Shown here: piece after piece, positions 25,616-35,741 of the stretch
Layout: every line of letters begins with the position of its first letter
Numbering within the stretch: position 1 is the first letter of the stretch
From: Candidimonas nitroreducens
GTDB taxonomy: Bacteria; Pseudomonadota; Gammaproteobacteria; Burkholderiales; Burkholderiaceae_B
Direction: 5' to 3'
DNA length: 64,000 nt
Assembly: GCF_002209565.1 (NCBI RefSeq)
Contig: NZ_NJIH01000012.1
Span: forward strand, 62,001-126,000
Position numbers and translations under genes: made by a program
The notes under the pieces: model-generated
The model's database searches: none
Told to the model about the DNA's origin: nothing
Seen by the model: the letters and a program-made list of their open reading frames with translations, nothing else

Positions 25616-26617
25616 TCACTGTCGCACCCCGCCCCTTCCGTCAGCGCGGGGGCCCACATGAACCCACAACGGAGTGTAATAAGTGATTTGTAGCGACTGA
25701 GTGCGGGCCAGGAAGCGCAATACACCGTCGGTATCGCCGACATGGAACGTACCCGATACCCGGCGGTCGGCGATGCGCGAATCACAGACGATGCGGCCAC
25801 TGCGGTAGCGCGCCACCTCGGCCAACAAGTCGGCGAGGCGGACGCTGCGGCTGCTGATGACGCCGTCCATCCAGCCCATCGGGTCGATGGGCGGCCGCGG
25901 CGAGCGGCCCGCCCCGGCGTCGGAAAGCCAGCCGCTCTGCCCCGCGCTCAATACCAGGGAACGACCATTGGCCGGCAACAGGCGGATCGCACCCTCGTCC
26001 ACGAACAGGCTGCTTGAAGCCTGCTCTATCCTGACGGTGAAGCGTGTGCCCAGCGCCTGGGCGAGCCCATAGGGTATACGTACGAAAAAAGGCCCCAGCG
26101 CTGCGCCCGTCTCGTGGCCGGTTCGGACGTAGATCTCGCCACGCCACAGCGTCAGGAGGCGCCGGCCATTGGACTGGCTGAAGGAAATGGCCGTGTCCGA
26201 ATTCAGGTCGACTACAGTCCCGTCAGCGAGGCGTACGCTGCGCAGTTCGCCCAGGCGCGTGCTGTGATCGGCGAGAACACGCTGCCACGGGCTGTACTCG
26301 TATGCGATCCAGAATGCGAGCGGCGAAATTACGCCCAGAGCCGCGATCCTGCGCAACGCACTGCGGCGCCGGTCGCGCCGTTGCGACCGCTCGTCATCGA
26401 GCTTGCGCAGGACATCCACCGCCACGCCGCCGCGCATGCCAGACATGGCGCCGAACATGGCCTGTACTCGATCCCAAGCCACGGCATGCAAGGCATTATC
26501 GGCAAGCCAGACGTCGAACGCGGCGCGCGTTTCGGCGCTCGGAGTTCCGAGCTGCAGCTTAACGGCCCAATCGATGGCCGCATTGACGATAGCCTGGGGC
26601 GGAGCCGGGGATGCCAT
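25616..26617 (-). CDS. FecR-type anti-sigma regulator
   Basis: About 333 residues from ATG 26617, two bases after the sigma factor's stop codon. The N-terminal cytoplasmic segment has the conserved DWAVKLQLGTPSAETRAAFDVWL...HAVAWDRVQ pattern (DUF4880); a hydrophobic helix lies near IAALGVISPLAFWIAY, and the periplasmic FecR domain follows (VRLADGTVVDLNSDTAISF). It holds the ECF sigma factor and relays the signal from the TonB receptor's STN domain. Confidence 0.92.
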   Translation of the reverse strand: MASPAPPQAIVNAAIDWAVKLQLGTPSAETRAAFDVWLADNALHAVAWDRVQAMFGAMSGMRGGVAVDVLRKLDDERSQRRDRRRSALRRIAALGVISPLAFWIAYEYSPWQRVLADHSTRLGELRSVRLADGTVVDLNSDTAISFSQSNGRRLLTLWRGEIYVRTGHETGAALGPFFVRIPYGLAQALGTRFTVRIEQASSSLFVDEGAIRLLPANGRSLVLSAGQSGWLSDAGAGRSPRPPIDPMGWMDGVISSRSVRLADLLAEVARYRSGRIVCDSRIADRRVSGTFHVGDTDGVLRFLARTQSLQITYYTPLWVHVGPRADGRGGVRQ

Positions 26618-26619
26618 GA

Positions 26620-27132
26620 TCAGGATTCGAACCACACGGCGTAGCAATGTCGCAAGGCCTTTGCCACATGCCTCTCCACCGTAGACAAAGAGATATCGAG
26701 CTGCTGCGCCGCCTGAGCACAGGTCAGCCCCTCTAACTGCACCAGCAAAAAAGCGGCACGAACCGCCGGCTTCAAAGTATCCAGGGCTCGATCGATCAGC
26801 GCCATGGTTTCAAACAACGCGACGCGCGCCTCAGCGGAAGGAGCATACTCGCGCGGCAGGTGCGACAACGCTTCGACCCAGGCGCGATGCAGGTCGCGGC
26901 GCCGCCAATGGTCGATGACCAAGCCGCGCGCAATACTGCTGAGATACGCACGCGGCTGGTTCAGCGGCAGGGGCCTAGGCCGGGCAAGCAGTCGGGTGAA
27001 GACGTCCTGGCTGAGATCTGCGGCATCGTGGCCATCGCCCAAACGCCGATGCAGCCAGCCGACCAGCCAACCGCCGTGATCCCTGTACAGCTGGGCGACG
27101 GATGAATGGACGTCAGGATGCCGAGTCGCCAT
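26620..27132 (-). CDS. FecI-type ECF sigma factor
   Basis: 170 residues. Region 2 has DAADLSQDVFTRLLARP and AYLSSIARGLVIDHWRRR; region 4 has LEGLTCAQAAQQLDISLSTVERHVAKALRHC. Directs transcription of the receptor gene when the cognate siderophore is outside and iron is low. First gene of the fecI-fecR-receptor unit, with a Fur box about 80 bases upstream. Confidence 0.94.
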   Translation of the reverse strand: MATRHPDVHSSVAQLYRDHGGWLVGWLHRRLGDGHDAADLSQDVFTRLLARPRPLPLNQPRAYLSSIARGLVIDHWRRRDLHRAWVEALSHLPREYAPSAEARVALFETMALIDRALDTLKPAVRAAFLLVQLEGLTCAQAAQQLDISLSTVERHVAKALRHCYAVWFES

Positions 27133-27452
27133 AAGCCTGTATGCATAGGAAGGCCACGGAGCGCAATATGGCCGTGTGGCCTGAACCGCGGCAGCTTGAA
27201 ATAGTTATCAGATAATAGTAATAGTTATCATTATTATTCTAGCAACTATATGGCACGCCCGCAAGGGCGGCTCATAGGCAAGCAGATTTAGGTACTCCAC
27301 ATTCGCACGGAGTCCGCACCCCGCTCAGGCAATCGCCGATGGATTCCCAAGCGCGGACAAGGCCTCGGATCAGCCCGCATCAAAAGAGGAGATGTGGCTC
27401 CAGTAAGAAGCGCAAGACCGGATGCAGGCGAGACAGGCGCGGGGGTATCGCT
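27133..27452. other. Intergenic region with the fecI promoter
   Basis: No gene recognised. The AT-rich section 27200-27245 with Fur-box repeats is the notable content; the remainder (27290-27452) is the non-coding stretch after the PepSY gene's stop. Confidence 0.6.
27203..27240 (-). promoter_or_regulatory. Fur box upstream of fecI
   Basis: GATAATAGTAATAGTTATC (27211-27229) matches 15 of 19 bases of the Fur consensus GATAATGATAATCATTATC, flanked by further overlapping GTTATCA and ATTATTATT motifs (27203-27240). It sits 80 bases before the sigma factor gene, so Fe-Fur repression is expected. Confidence 0.82.
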
Positions 27453-28685
27453 TCACCCCTGGTTTACGCTACTTGGCTGCAGCGACGGAACAGCCAAGCG
27501 CCGCTCGCGCACGCTGCGGCGCTTCAGCCACAGGTACAGACCACTGACGAGCACGACGATGGTGGAGAGGTCGAGCAATACCCACAGGATCTTCAGCGGC
27601 ATGCCGCCATAGTCGCCGAAATGCAGCGGGCGCGATACTTCCAACAGCCGCAGGTAGGGCGGCATCTTGACCTTGTCCGTGATCTGGCCAGTTAGAGCAT
27701 CGATCAACACGGGTGTGAACAGACGCGAAGTCAGCGGCGTATCGCCTTTGGCCCAGGCCAGATAATGATAGGGGCTGCCGAAAGGATTACCGGGGGGAAA
27801 CAGAAGCATGACTGTATGCCCCGGCAGCGCTTGCACCGTCGTATTGAATACTTGCTCGGGCGAGACCCAGTCCTTGCGCACCGGCACGGGATGGCCTTTG
27901 TACGGGGCAAGCATGGCCTGCACTTCAGTACGGTTCCAGTATTTGAATAGCGGCGTCGACAACTCGTTCATTACTCCGGTCGCCCCGACCACTAGAGTCC
28001 AGACAGCCAGCACAATGCCCAGCAGATTGTGCAGATCCAGCCATTTGATGCGCTTAGAGCGACCGGCACGCACCGTGCCGAAATCCAGCTTCTTCATGAA
28101 CGGCCCATAGAGCAGGACACCCGAGACAATGGCTGCCACGAATAGCAGCCCCATAACGGCCAGGAACAATGCACCGGGCAAGTCCAGGAAGATATCGGTA
28201 TGCAGATCGCGCACCAGCTTCATGAAAGCGGAGCCCGGGTTGGCGGGCACGGTCGAGTCGTTCAGCAACGCGCCGCTGTGGGCATCGAATTTGAGCGAAT
28301 GGTTTTTCGACCCAGGCCCGAGAAAAGTCTTCCACGACGGCGTCATGTAGACGATGACTTGCGGTTCGTCGTCGTCGATCAGGAACGACGTAATGACCTG
28401 CCCCGGATAACGGGCGTGGGCGTCATCAGCAAGCTTGTCCAGGCTGACACGCGGCGTGCCCGCGTCGACTTGCGCAAAAGGCGGATCGGTGTTGGTCAGC
28501 GCCGCGATCTGATCTTTGAAGATCAGCGGCAACCCCGTGATGCAAAGAAACAGTAGGAATACCGTGCAAATCAGGCTTGACCATTTATGGACGAAATACA
28601 AGCGCCGTGTTGCGATCAGGGCGGACATACAGGGATTGCCGATAGAAAACAGAGTGGAGCCATAGTACAAGGCTACAGCCTTCAT
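27453..28685 (-). CDS. PepSY-associated TM helix protein (putative siderophore-iron reductase)
   Basis: About 410 residues from ATG 28685, which has AGAGGGG seven bases upstream; many homologues start at the later ATG 28628 (MSALIATRRLYFVHKW). Four hydrophobic helices are visible: after HKWSS, around ALFLAVMGLLFVAAIVSGVLL, around LHNLLGIVLAVWTLVVGATG, and near WVLLDLSTIVVLVSGLYLWL. PepSY domains lie in the loops, and the His residues near the helices could bind heme. Such proteins accompany TonB receptors and may reduce imported ferric siderophores. Upstream of fecI on the same strand. Confidence 0.85.
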   Translation of the reverse strand: MKAVALYYGSTLFSIGNPCMSALIATRRLYFVHKWSSLICTVFLLFLCITGLPLIFKDQIAALTNTDPPFAQVDAGTPRVSLDKLADDAHARYPGQVITSFLIDDDEPQVIVYMTPSWKTFLGPGSKNHSLKFDAHSGALLNDSTVPANPGSAFMKLVRDLHTDIFLDLPGALFLAVMGLLFVAAIVSGVLLYGPFMKKLDFGTVRAGRSKRIKWLDLHNLLGIVLAVWTLVVGATGVMNELSTPLFKYWNRTEVQAMLAPYKGHPVPVRKDWVSPEQVFNTTVQALPGHTVMLLFPPGNPFGSPYHYLAWAKGDTPLTSRLFTPVLIDALTGQITDKVKMPPYLRLLEVSRPLHFGDYGGMPLKILWVLLDLSTIVVLVSGLYLWLKRRSVRERRLAVPSLQPSSVNQG

Positions 28686-28828
28686 GACCATACCCCTCTA
28701 GTTATCTATCGTCTGGGTAAGGCCACACGATCGAGGCATGTCTCCACCTATTGGTCTTAGCCCTGCCGTTGGCCCCTGCTGCCGGCGAACAAACCCTCGT
28801 TTTCTTCTTCTGGCCACGGAAGCACAGG

Positions 28829-29431
28829 TCACGACTGCTGAAGGCTGCGCACCACAAGCCTGTACAGCCCTTGTGCAAGCCGGTCTTGTATCGACGCAGA
28901 CGCCACGGGTGCGGCCGTAGTTTCGGATATGTCCGGTTGATCCGAATCATCCCAACGCCGGCCGGTTGCCACCATGTAGGCGCTCAAATATTCGAGTTCG
29001 GCGTGATCCAAACTGCGCACTTGATAATGGGTACAGTCTGCCTCGGCTTCCGCGGCAACCAGCTTGCCCGCCAGCCATACACGGATGGTTCCTTGCCGGC
29101 ACAAATGAAACTGCGCGCCCAGAACCGCCAGCGCCTGGATGCCGGCAGGCGGAGCAAGCGTGCGCAGTATGTAGTCGTCTGGCCGGCCGGCTGCCTCGAG
29201 CAAGTGGGGCCCTACGTCTACGAGCACAGCTTTTCTGCCCTTGCCCTGTGGATGGAAGAACAAGGCCAGCAGCTCGGGCAGATTTGTCGCGGTATGGTCG
29301 ACAGGGATAGGCATTTTTTTAGTGGCATCCCGGCGCTGGGCCGGCTTTTTTAGTAGCTTTCGCGGGAACCTAGATGGTTTGCCCGGGATACGCCCTCGAC
29401 GTTTCCATGACAGTTTATTTGCAAATGGCAC
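28829..29431 (-). CDS. Hypothetical protein, divergent from XRE regulator
   Basis: The frame is 200 codons from a GTG at 29431, or 161 from ATG 29314; neither has a clear ribosome site. The part after 29314 has GC-rich third positions and reads as a folded protein (VDHTATNLPELLALFFHPQG onward), while the first 40 residues are very Lys/Arg-rich, so the shorter start is also plausible. No domain was recognised. It lies opposite and next to an XRE regulator with a shared palindrome between them. Confidence 0.5.
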   Translation of the reverse strand: MPFANKLSWKRRGRIPGKPSRFPRKLLKKPAQRRDATKKMPIPVDHTATNLPELLALFFHPQGKGRKAVLVDVGPHLLEAAGRPDDYILRTLAPPAGIQALAVLGAQFHLCRQGTIRVWLAGKLVAAEAEADCTHYQVRSLDHAELEYLSAYMVATGRRWDDSDQPDISETTAAPVASASIQDRLAQGLYRLVVRSLQQS

Positions 29432-29445
29432 AAAACAAAACTAGT

Positions 29446-29463
29446 AGTTTAACTTATTAAACT
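29446..29463. promoter_or_regulatory. Palindrome between divergent unknown gene and XRE gene
   Basis: AGTTTAA (29446-29452) and TTAAACT (29457-29463) are perfect arms around CTTA, placed 43 bases before the XRE start and 15 before the GTG start of the opposite gene. A typical position for an XRE repressor site. Confidence 0.5.
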
Positions 29464-29505
29464 GCCAGGTTTCATCAAGGCTGAACTATCTTCCACACTT
29501 CGTCC

Positions 29506-29925
29506 ATGCAAAAATTGGACGACAAACAGGCTTTTGCGGCTCGGTTGCGGCAGGCGTTGAAGCGCAGTCCGAAGAAAATCGAGACGGCCGCCGATCTGGC
29601 GGTGCAGTTCAGCTTGAGGCACTCGGCCACAGCCATCACGACGCAGTCCGCCCATAAGTGGCTGACCGGCAAGAGCCGCCCGACGGCAGACAAGTTGAAG
29701 ACGTTGGCTACGTGGCTGAACGTGTCGCCCACTTGGCTACTCTATGGCACGGCAGATCGACCCAGGGCCCCGGCGCCGCTTCGGGAGCCTCAACCGACCA
29801 TTCCGACAGCCGAAGAGTTGCGAATGATCGAGAAAATCCGATCGCTGCCTGAATCCAGAAGACAGCTAGTCCAGGAAATCATCGAGATTTGCCAGCTGGA
29901 CACCGAGGTGTGGCGCGACAAGTAG
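29506..29925 (+). CDS. XRE/Cro-type HTH regulator
   Basis: 139 residues. The N-terminal half has an HTH with KIETAADLAVQFSLRH and SAHKWLTGKSRPTADKLKTLATWLNVSPTWLLYG, a pattern shared with phage-type and chromosomal XRE repressors (residues 15-85). The C-terminus is a short helical tail (TAEELRMIEKIRSLPESRRQLVQEIIEI) likely used in dimerisation. Probably controls itself and the divergent gene. The 258 bases after it carry GC-rich hairpins (for example 30127-30145) and no gene. Confidence 0.82.
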   Translation: MQKLDDKQAFAARLRQALKRSPKKIETAADLAVQFSLRHSATAITTQSAHKWLTGKSRPTADKLKTLATWLNVSPTWLLYGTADRPRAPAPLREPQPTIPTAEELRMIEKIRSLPESRRQLVQEIIEICQLDTEVWRDK

Positions 29926-30183
29926 CCAGCTTCGCTTGCCGCACCATGTGTGCTGCCTACGGCTTCGCGCCTTGTTCTTTCGATGCGCTTGCCGTATTGC
30001 TCGCAAACCCGCACTAGCAAGCCCGTATCAGAAGTGGAATTATGTTTGCCGGGCCGCATGAGGCGGCTGCGCGGGCTCGCGCACCGCTAAGCGGGGCGCG
30101 GCCCCGCGGCCCGAACATGGTGCGCGGGGCGGCCTGGCGCCGCCCGCAACAAGCCACAGCAGGCCACAGCGGCCACAACAGAC

Positions 30184-30645
30184 CTATTTTTTCTTTTGAC
30201 GATACGAGTCGTGACAGGACTTGCAGCTTTTGGCGACGTCGCCGAAGGCTACGCGGAAGGCATCGTAATCGCCGGCGTCGGCGGCCGTGGTGAGCTTCTT
30301 CATGCTGGCGTGGAACTTGTCTTGCGCCTGCTTGAAGCCATCGGGATCGAGCCAGACGTCGTCCTTGGCCTTGCCGCCCTCGGAGCCCGGCGCAAACCCC
30401 GCCCAAGGCAAGGTGGCCAGCACATTGAGTATGGCGACGTTTTCTTTGATTTTTTCTTTGTCGTAGGGAACCTGGCCCTTGACCACCGGCAGCATGCGCC
30501 CGAAATGCGAGGCCATGAGGGTCATGGCGGCCTCGCGGTATTCCTGGGCGTCTTTGGCCTTCGCGAACTGCGCCATGGCCGGCGTGGCAACGGCCCCTGC
30601 CAAGGCCAGCACAGCAATGGGCAGCAGCTTGTGTTTCATGGTCAT
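30184..30645 (-). CDS. Cytochrome c'
   Basis: 153 residues with signal peptide MTMKHKLLPIAVLALAGAVATPAMA. The mature part is a four-helix bundle, with the heme-binding CKSCH close to the C-terminus (SCKSCHDSYRQKKK), as in cytochrome c'. Periplasmic heme protein linked to NO binding and nitrosative stress protection. Start at ATG 30645 has CGGAG nine bases upstream. Confidence 0.92.
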   Translation of the reverse strand: MTMKHKLLPIAVLALAGAVATPAMAQFAKAKDAQEYREAAMTLMASHFGRMLPVVKGQVPYDKEKIKENVAILNVLATLPWAGFAPGSEGGKAKDDVWLDPDGFKQAQDKFHASMKKLTTAADAGDYDAFRVAFGDVAKSCKSCHDSYRQKKK

Positions 30646-30710
30646 GGGAAATGTCTCCGTCGTTTCAATGGGCCAGGGCCCGTGCCCTGCAAGTGTAGTC
30701 TCAACAGGCC

Positions 30711-32415
<1,705 letters not shown>

Positions 32416-33030
32416 ATGAAACTGATTGGTTCCCTGACTAGCCCGTATGTACGCAAAGTGCGCGTCGTCATGGCCGAAAAAAAGCTCGACTACGAATTCG
32501 TGCTGGAAAACGTCTGGGCCGAAGAAACCACTATTCAGGAATCCAATCCCCTGGGCAAAGTCCCTTGCCTGCTCATGGACGACGGCGGCAGCCTGTTCGA
32601 TTCGCGCGTCATCGTCGAGTACCTCGACACCTTGTCGCCGGTGGGCCGCCTGATCCCCCAGCCGGGGCGCGACCGCACCGCCACCAAGTGCTGGGAAGCG
32701 ATTGCCGACGGCGTACTCGATGCGGCAACGGCCATCAACATCGAAAACCGCCAGCGTCCGCCGGAACTGCGCAGCGACGCCTGGATAGAACGCCAGCACA
32801 AGAAAATCACCGCGGCGCTCAGCTTCATGGATCAGGGCCTGGACACGCAGCCTTTCTGTACGGGCATTAATTTCAGCCTGGCCGACATTGCCGTCGGCTG
32901 CGCGCTGGGCTATCTGGATCTGCGCTTCGAAGACTTGAACTGGCGTCAGCAGTACGGCCATCTGGCGCGGCTCGAAGAAAAACTGGCGCAGCGCCCTTCT
33001 TTCGTCGCCAGCCTGCCGCCCAAGGCCTGA
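32416..33030 (+). CDS. Glutathione S-transferase family protein (YibF-like)
   Basis: 204 residues. Thioredoxin-like N-domain MKLIGSLTSPYVRKVRVVMAEKKLDYE with the Ser9 region for GSH, NPLGKVPCLLMDDG (cis-Pro) and DSRVIVEYLD; helical C-domain with FSLADIAVGCALGYLDLRF. Cytosolic; substrate unknown. The opposite mnmA gene ends 72 bases downstream. Confidence 0.92.
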   Translation: MKLIGSLTSPYVRKVRVVMAEKKLDYEFVLENVWAEETTIQESNPLGKVPCLLMDDGGSLFDSRVIVEYLDTLSPVGRLIPQPGRDRTATKCWEAIADGVLDAATAINIENRQRPPELRSDAWIERQHKKITAALSFMDQGLDTQPFCTGINFSLADIAVGCALGYLDLRFEDLNWRQQYGHLARLEEKLAQRPSFVASLPPKA

Positions 33031-33035
33031 TATCG

Positions 33036-33054
33036 CGGCACCATCCTGGTGCCG
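33036..33054. terminator. Hairpin between convergent genes
   Basis: CGGCACC (33036-33042), loop ATCCT, GGTGCCG (33048-33054), right after the GST stop. No clear T-run, so termination is only probable. Confidence 0.4.
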
Positions 33055-33102
33055 AATTAGCGCCCCTGCTTTTCCGGTTGCCCTCGACGTACCCTGCCCG
33101 AC

Positions 33103-34248
33103 TCAGGCAGCGGCGGCCACGAGTGCTTCCTGTAGCGCAATGAAGCCGCCGCCCAGGCAGACGTCGCCGTCATACAGCACGGCCGACTGGCCCGGCGTAA
33201 CCGCCCACTGCGGTTGTTCGAAATCCAGCTCGAAACAGCCAGCCTCGGTAGACTTCAACGTGCAGGGCGCGTCCGCCTGGCGATAGCGCGTCTTGGCCGC
33301 ATACGCGCCGGGCGGCGGTGCGCTGCCGGCCACCCAGCTTGCCTCGTCGGCGCACAGGCTGCGCGCCAGCAGCCACGGGTGGTCATGGCCCTGCGTCACG
33401 TACAAGGTGTTGTTGGCGAGATCTTTGCGGGCCACGTACCAGGCGTCGGCCGTCCCGTCGTCGCGCTGGCGGCCCTTGACGCCGCCGATGCCCAGACCCT
33501 TGCGCTGCCCCAGGGTGTAGAAGGACAGGCCGTGATGCTCGCCCAGCACTTCGCCTTCGTCGCTGCGGATGAGGCCGGGCCGAGTAGGCAGATAGCGGCC
33601 GAGAAATTCGCGGAACGGCCTTTCGCCTATGAAGCAGATGCCGGTGGAATCTTTCTTGGCGGCGTTGGGCAGACCCAGCTCGTGGGCGATGCGCCGCACC
33701 TCGGTCTTGCGCAACTCACCCAAGGGGAAAAGCGTGCGGGCCAGTTGCGCCTGGTTCAGGCGATGCAGAAAATAGCTTTGATCCTTGGTCGCATCCAGTG
33801 CCTTGAGCAATTCGTAGCGCGCCGTACCGGCCTCGCCGCGCGCCCGCACCCGGGCGTAATGGCCGGTGGCGATCAAATCCGCCCCGAGCGTCATGGCGTG
33901 ATCGAGAAAAGCCTTGAACTTGATCTCGGCATTGCACAGCACGTCTGGATTGGGTGTGCGCCCAGCCGAATATTCGCGCAGGAAATCGGCGAAGACGCGC
34001 TCTTTGTATTCCGCGGCAAAATTCACCGCTTCGATGTCCACGCCCACAAGGTCGGCCACGCTGGCCGCGTCGAGCCAGTCCTGGCGCGACGAGCAGTACT
34101 CGGAATCATCGTCGTCTTCCCAGTTCTTCATGAACAGGCCGACAACCTCGTAGCCTTGCTGTTTCAGCAGCCACGCGGCGACCGAGGAATCGACGCCCCC
34201 GGACATGCCCACGACTACGCGCCCTTTGGATACGGATGAATTAACCAT
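33103..34248 (-). CDS. mnmA: tRNA-specific 2-thiouridylase MnmA
   Basis: 381 residues from ATG 34248. PP-loop [16 protein letters not shown] (14-29), the [12 protein letters not shown] catalytic Cys and the CFIGERPF second Cys, plus the C-terminal beta domain, are present. Adds sulfur to U34 of tRNA-Lys, tRNA-Glu and tRNA-Gln. The response regulator gene ends 117 bases away on the other side. Confidence 0.97.
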   Translation of the reverse strand: MVNSSVSKGRVVVGMSGGVDSSVAAWLLKQQGYEVVGLFMKNWEDDDDSEYCSSRQDWLDAASVADLVGVDIEAVNFAAEYKERVFADFLREYSAGRTPNPDVLCNAEIKFKAFLDHAMTLGADLIATGHYARVRARGEAGTARYELLKALDATKDQSYFLHRLNQAQLARTLFPLGELRKTEVRRIAHELGLPNAAKKDSTGICFIGERPFREFLGRYLPTRPGLIRSDEGEVLGEHHGLSFYTLGQRKGLGIGGVKGRQRDDGTADAWYVARKDLANNTLYVTQGHDHPWLLARSLCADEASWVAGSAPPPGAYAAKTRYRQADAPCTLKSTEAGCFELDFEQPQWAVTPGQSAVLYDGDVCLGGGFIALQEALVAAAA

Positions 34249-34365
34249 GGAGCGCATTTTAATCCCATGGCCCGCCCCGCAAGAATGCAGCCTGGTGGCG
34301 GCTGGGCTCCGGCTGCGCCTTTTATCGCACGCCCCGCCGAATGCGGCCCGGCGCAAGGGCGCGGT

Positions 34366-35235
34366 TCAGGCCGGCAAGGCGTCGGCGGGATCGCCCTGCC
34401 CATCGTCGGCCTGCGTCAACCCGGCCGAGAGGGCGGGCATGTGGCTCAGGGACGAATTCTTGCGGAACACCGAGGGCGAGACGCCGGTATGTTCGCGAAA
34501 AGCGGTGGAAAAATTCGCGGCGCTGGAAAAGCCCATTTCCGCCGAGATCTGACCCACGCTAAGCGAGGTCTGCGCCAGCAGCCGCTTGGCCATGCGCATG
34601 CGCTCATGACGCACATACTCGAAGACCGTGAGCCCCAGGCATTCGCGAAATGCGCGCACCAGGCGCTTTTCGGTGGTGCCAAGCGCCTGTGCCAGCAGTT
34701 CGGCCGATGGCGTGTCGCGCAGCCGATCCGACAGATAGCGTTGGGTGGAGCGCACCAGCACGTCGGCAGCGCTGAGATTCTGCACGGCTTCGGCAAGATC
34801 GTCGCGGCGATAGCCGCGTGCCAGCTCGAGGTGTATGTCTATGCGGGCGATGACCTCTGCCGGCGCGCAAGGCTTGATGATGTAGTCGACGGCGCCGGTG
34901 CTCAGGCCGGCCAGGCGATGCTCGAGCTCGGCCCGGGTGCTGAGGAAGATCACGGGTATCGCCGCAGTGCGGGGGTTGGCCTTCAGGCGCCGGCATACCG
35001 CCAGGCCGCTCATGCCGGCCATCTCGGCCTCCAACAGCACCAGGTCGGGCATGCTGGTGGTGGCGCGGCCGTAGCCGTGCAGGCCGTCGCACGCGGCGCT
35101 GACGCGGAAATTCCGGCGTGACAGCGCCTCTACCAAGGGCCGCGACTCTTCGAGATCGTCGTCCACCAACAGGACGTGCGGCCCGTAGGCGGCTCCTTGC
35201 GAGGAATACAAATTACCAGGCAATTGTCGGTGCAT
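34366..35235 (-). CDS. Orphan response regulator with AraC-type DNA-binding domain
   Basis: 289 residues. A receiver domain (about 19-140) keeps the acidic VDDD, the FLST hydroxyl position and IIKP lysine, but the phospho-acceptor Asp is Glu in PDLVLLEAEMAGMSG (codon 35029-35031, GAG). The C-terminal 100 residues form an AraC-type HTH pair (SAELLAQALGTTEKRLVRAF and SVGQISAEMGFSSAANFSTAFREHTGVSPSVFRK). No histidine kinase is adjacent. It may act in a permanently switched-on state, since Glu often mimics phospho-Asp. Target genes unknown. Confidence 0.85.
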   Translation of the reverse strand: MHRQLPGNLYSSQGAAYGPHVLLVDDDLEESRPLVEALSRRNFRVSAACDGLHGYGRATTSMPDLVLLEAEMAGMSGLAVCRRLKANPRTAAIPVIFLSTRAELEHRLAGLSTGAVDYIIKPCAPAEVIARIDIHLELARGYRRDDLAEAVQNLSAADVLVRSTQRYLSDRLRDTPSAELLAQALGTTEKRLVRAFRECLGLTVFEYVRHERMRMAKRLLAQTSLSVGQISAEMGFSSAANFSTAFREHTGVSPSVFRKNSSLSHMPALSAGLTQADDGQGDPADALPA

Positions 35236-35741
35236 TTTTTTTGGCCATCGTGCCGTCCAGCGCCCCGTCGGCTTGATTCATGGACATGCAGCCGGGCAAA
35301 TGCACCGCCCCGCCCAGGCGCGGCCCACGGCAACGGCCGCCGGCCATCGCGTGGATTTGCAACCCTGTATGGGCCTTGCGGCCGCCGAACTCAACCATGC
35401 TTCAACCAAATGGGACACCAGACCCCCGAGCCAAACCAATGGCCCGGGGCAAACCGGGAGCCGGATAAGGAGCCCGGAACCGCCGGGGCCTGTTCAGGCC
35501 ATGGGAAGACGCCACACCCCCAGTCGTGAACAAGCCCTAGAACAGCCTCATAATGTAACCAAAATCCGCCACCCGCATTTGCTCAAAGGAAATAATGCTT
35601 TGCTGGGGCGCCGGCCTGATCTTTCCGGACAGATCGGGCCGGAATCGAGCCGCGGCCGCGCCGTTCGAGCCCACCAGGTGGGCCGGCTCGAGGCACGCAG
35701 CAGCCGGCCGGAGCCCACGGGCTCGAGCCGCCCGGGCCAGG
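35236..35741. other. Non-coding region between response regulator and glcF
   Basis: Several open frames pass through but show no recognisable protein. A 9-base inverted repeat CGGCTCGAG/CTCGAGCCG (35684-35692, 35722-35730) just after the glcF stop may help termination. The response regulator promoter must be at the left end. Confidence 0.5.
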
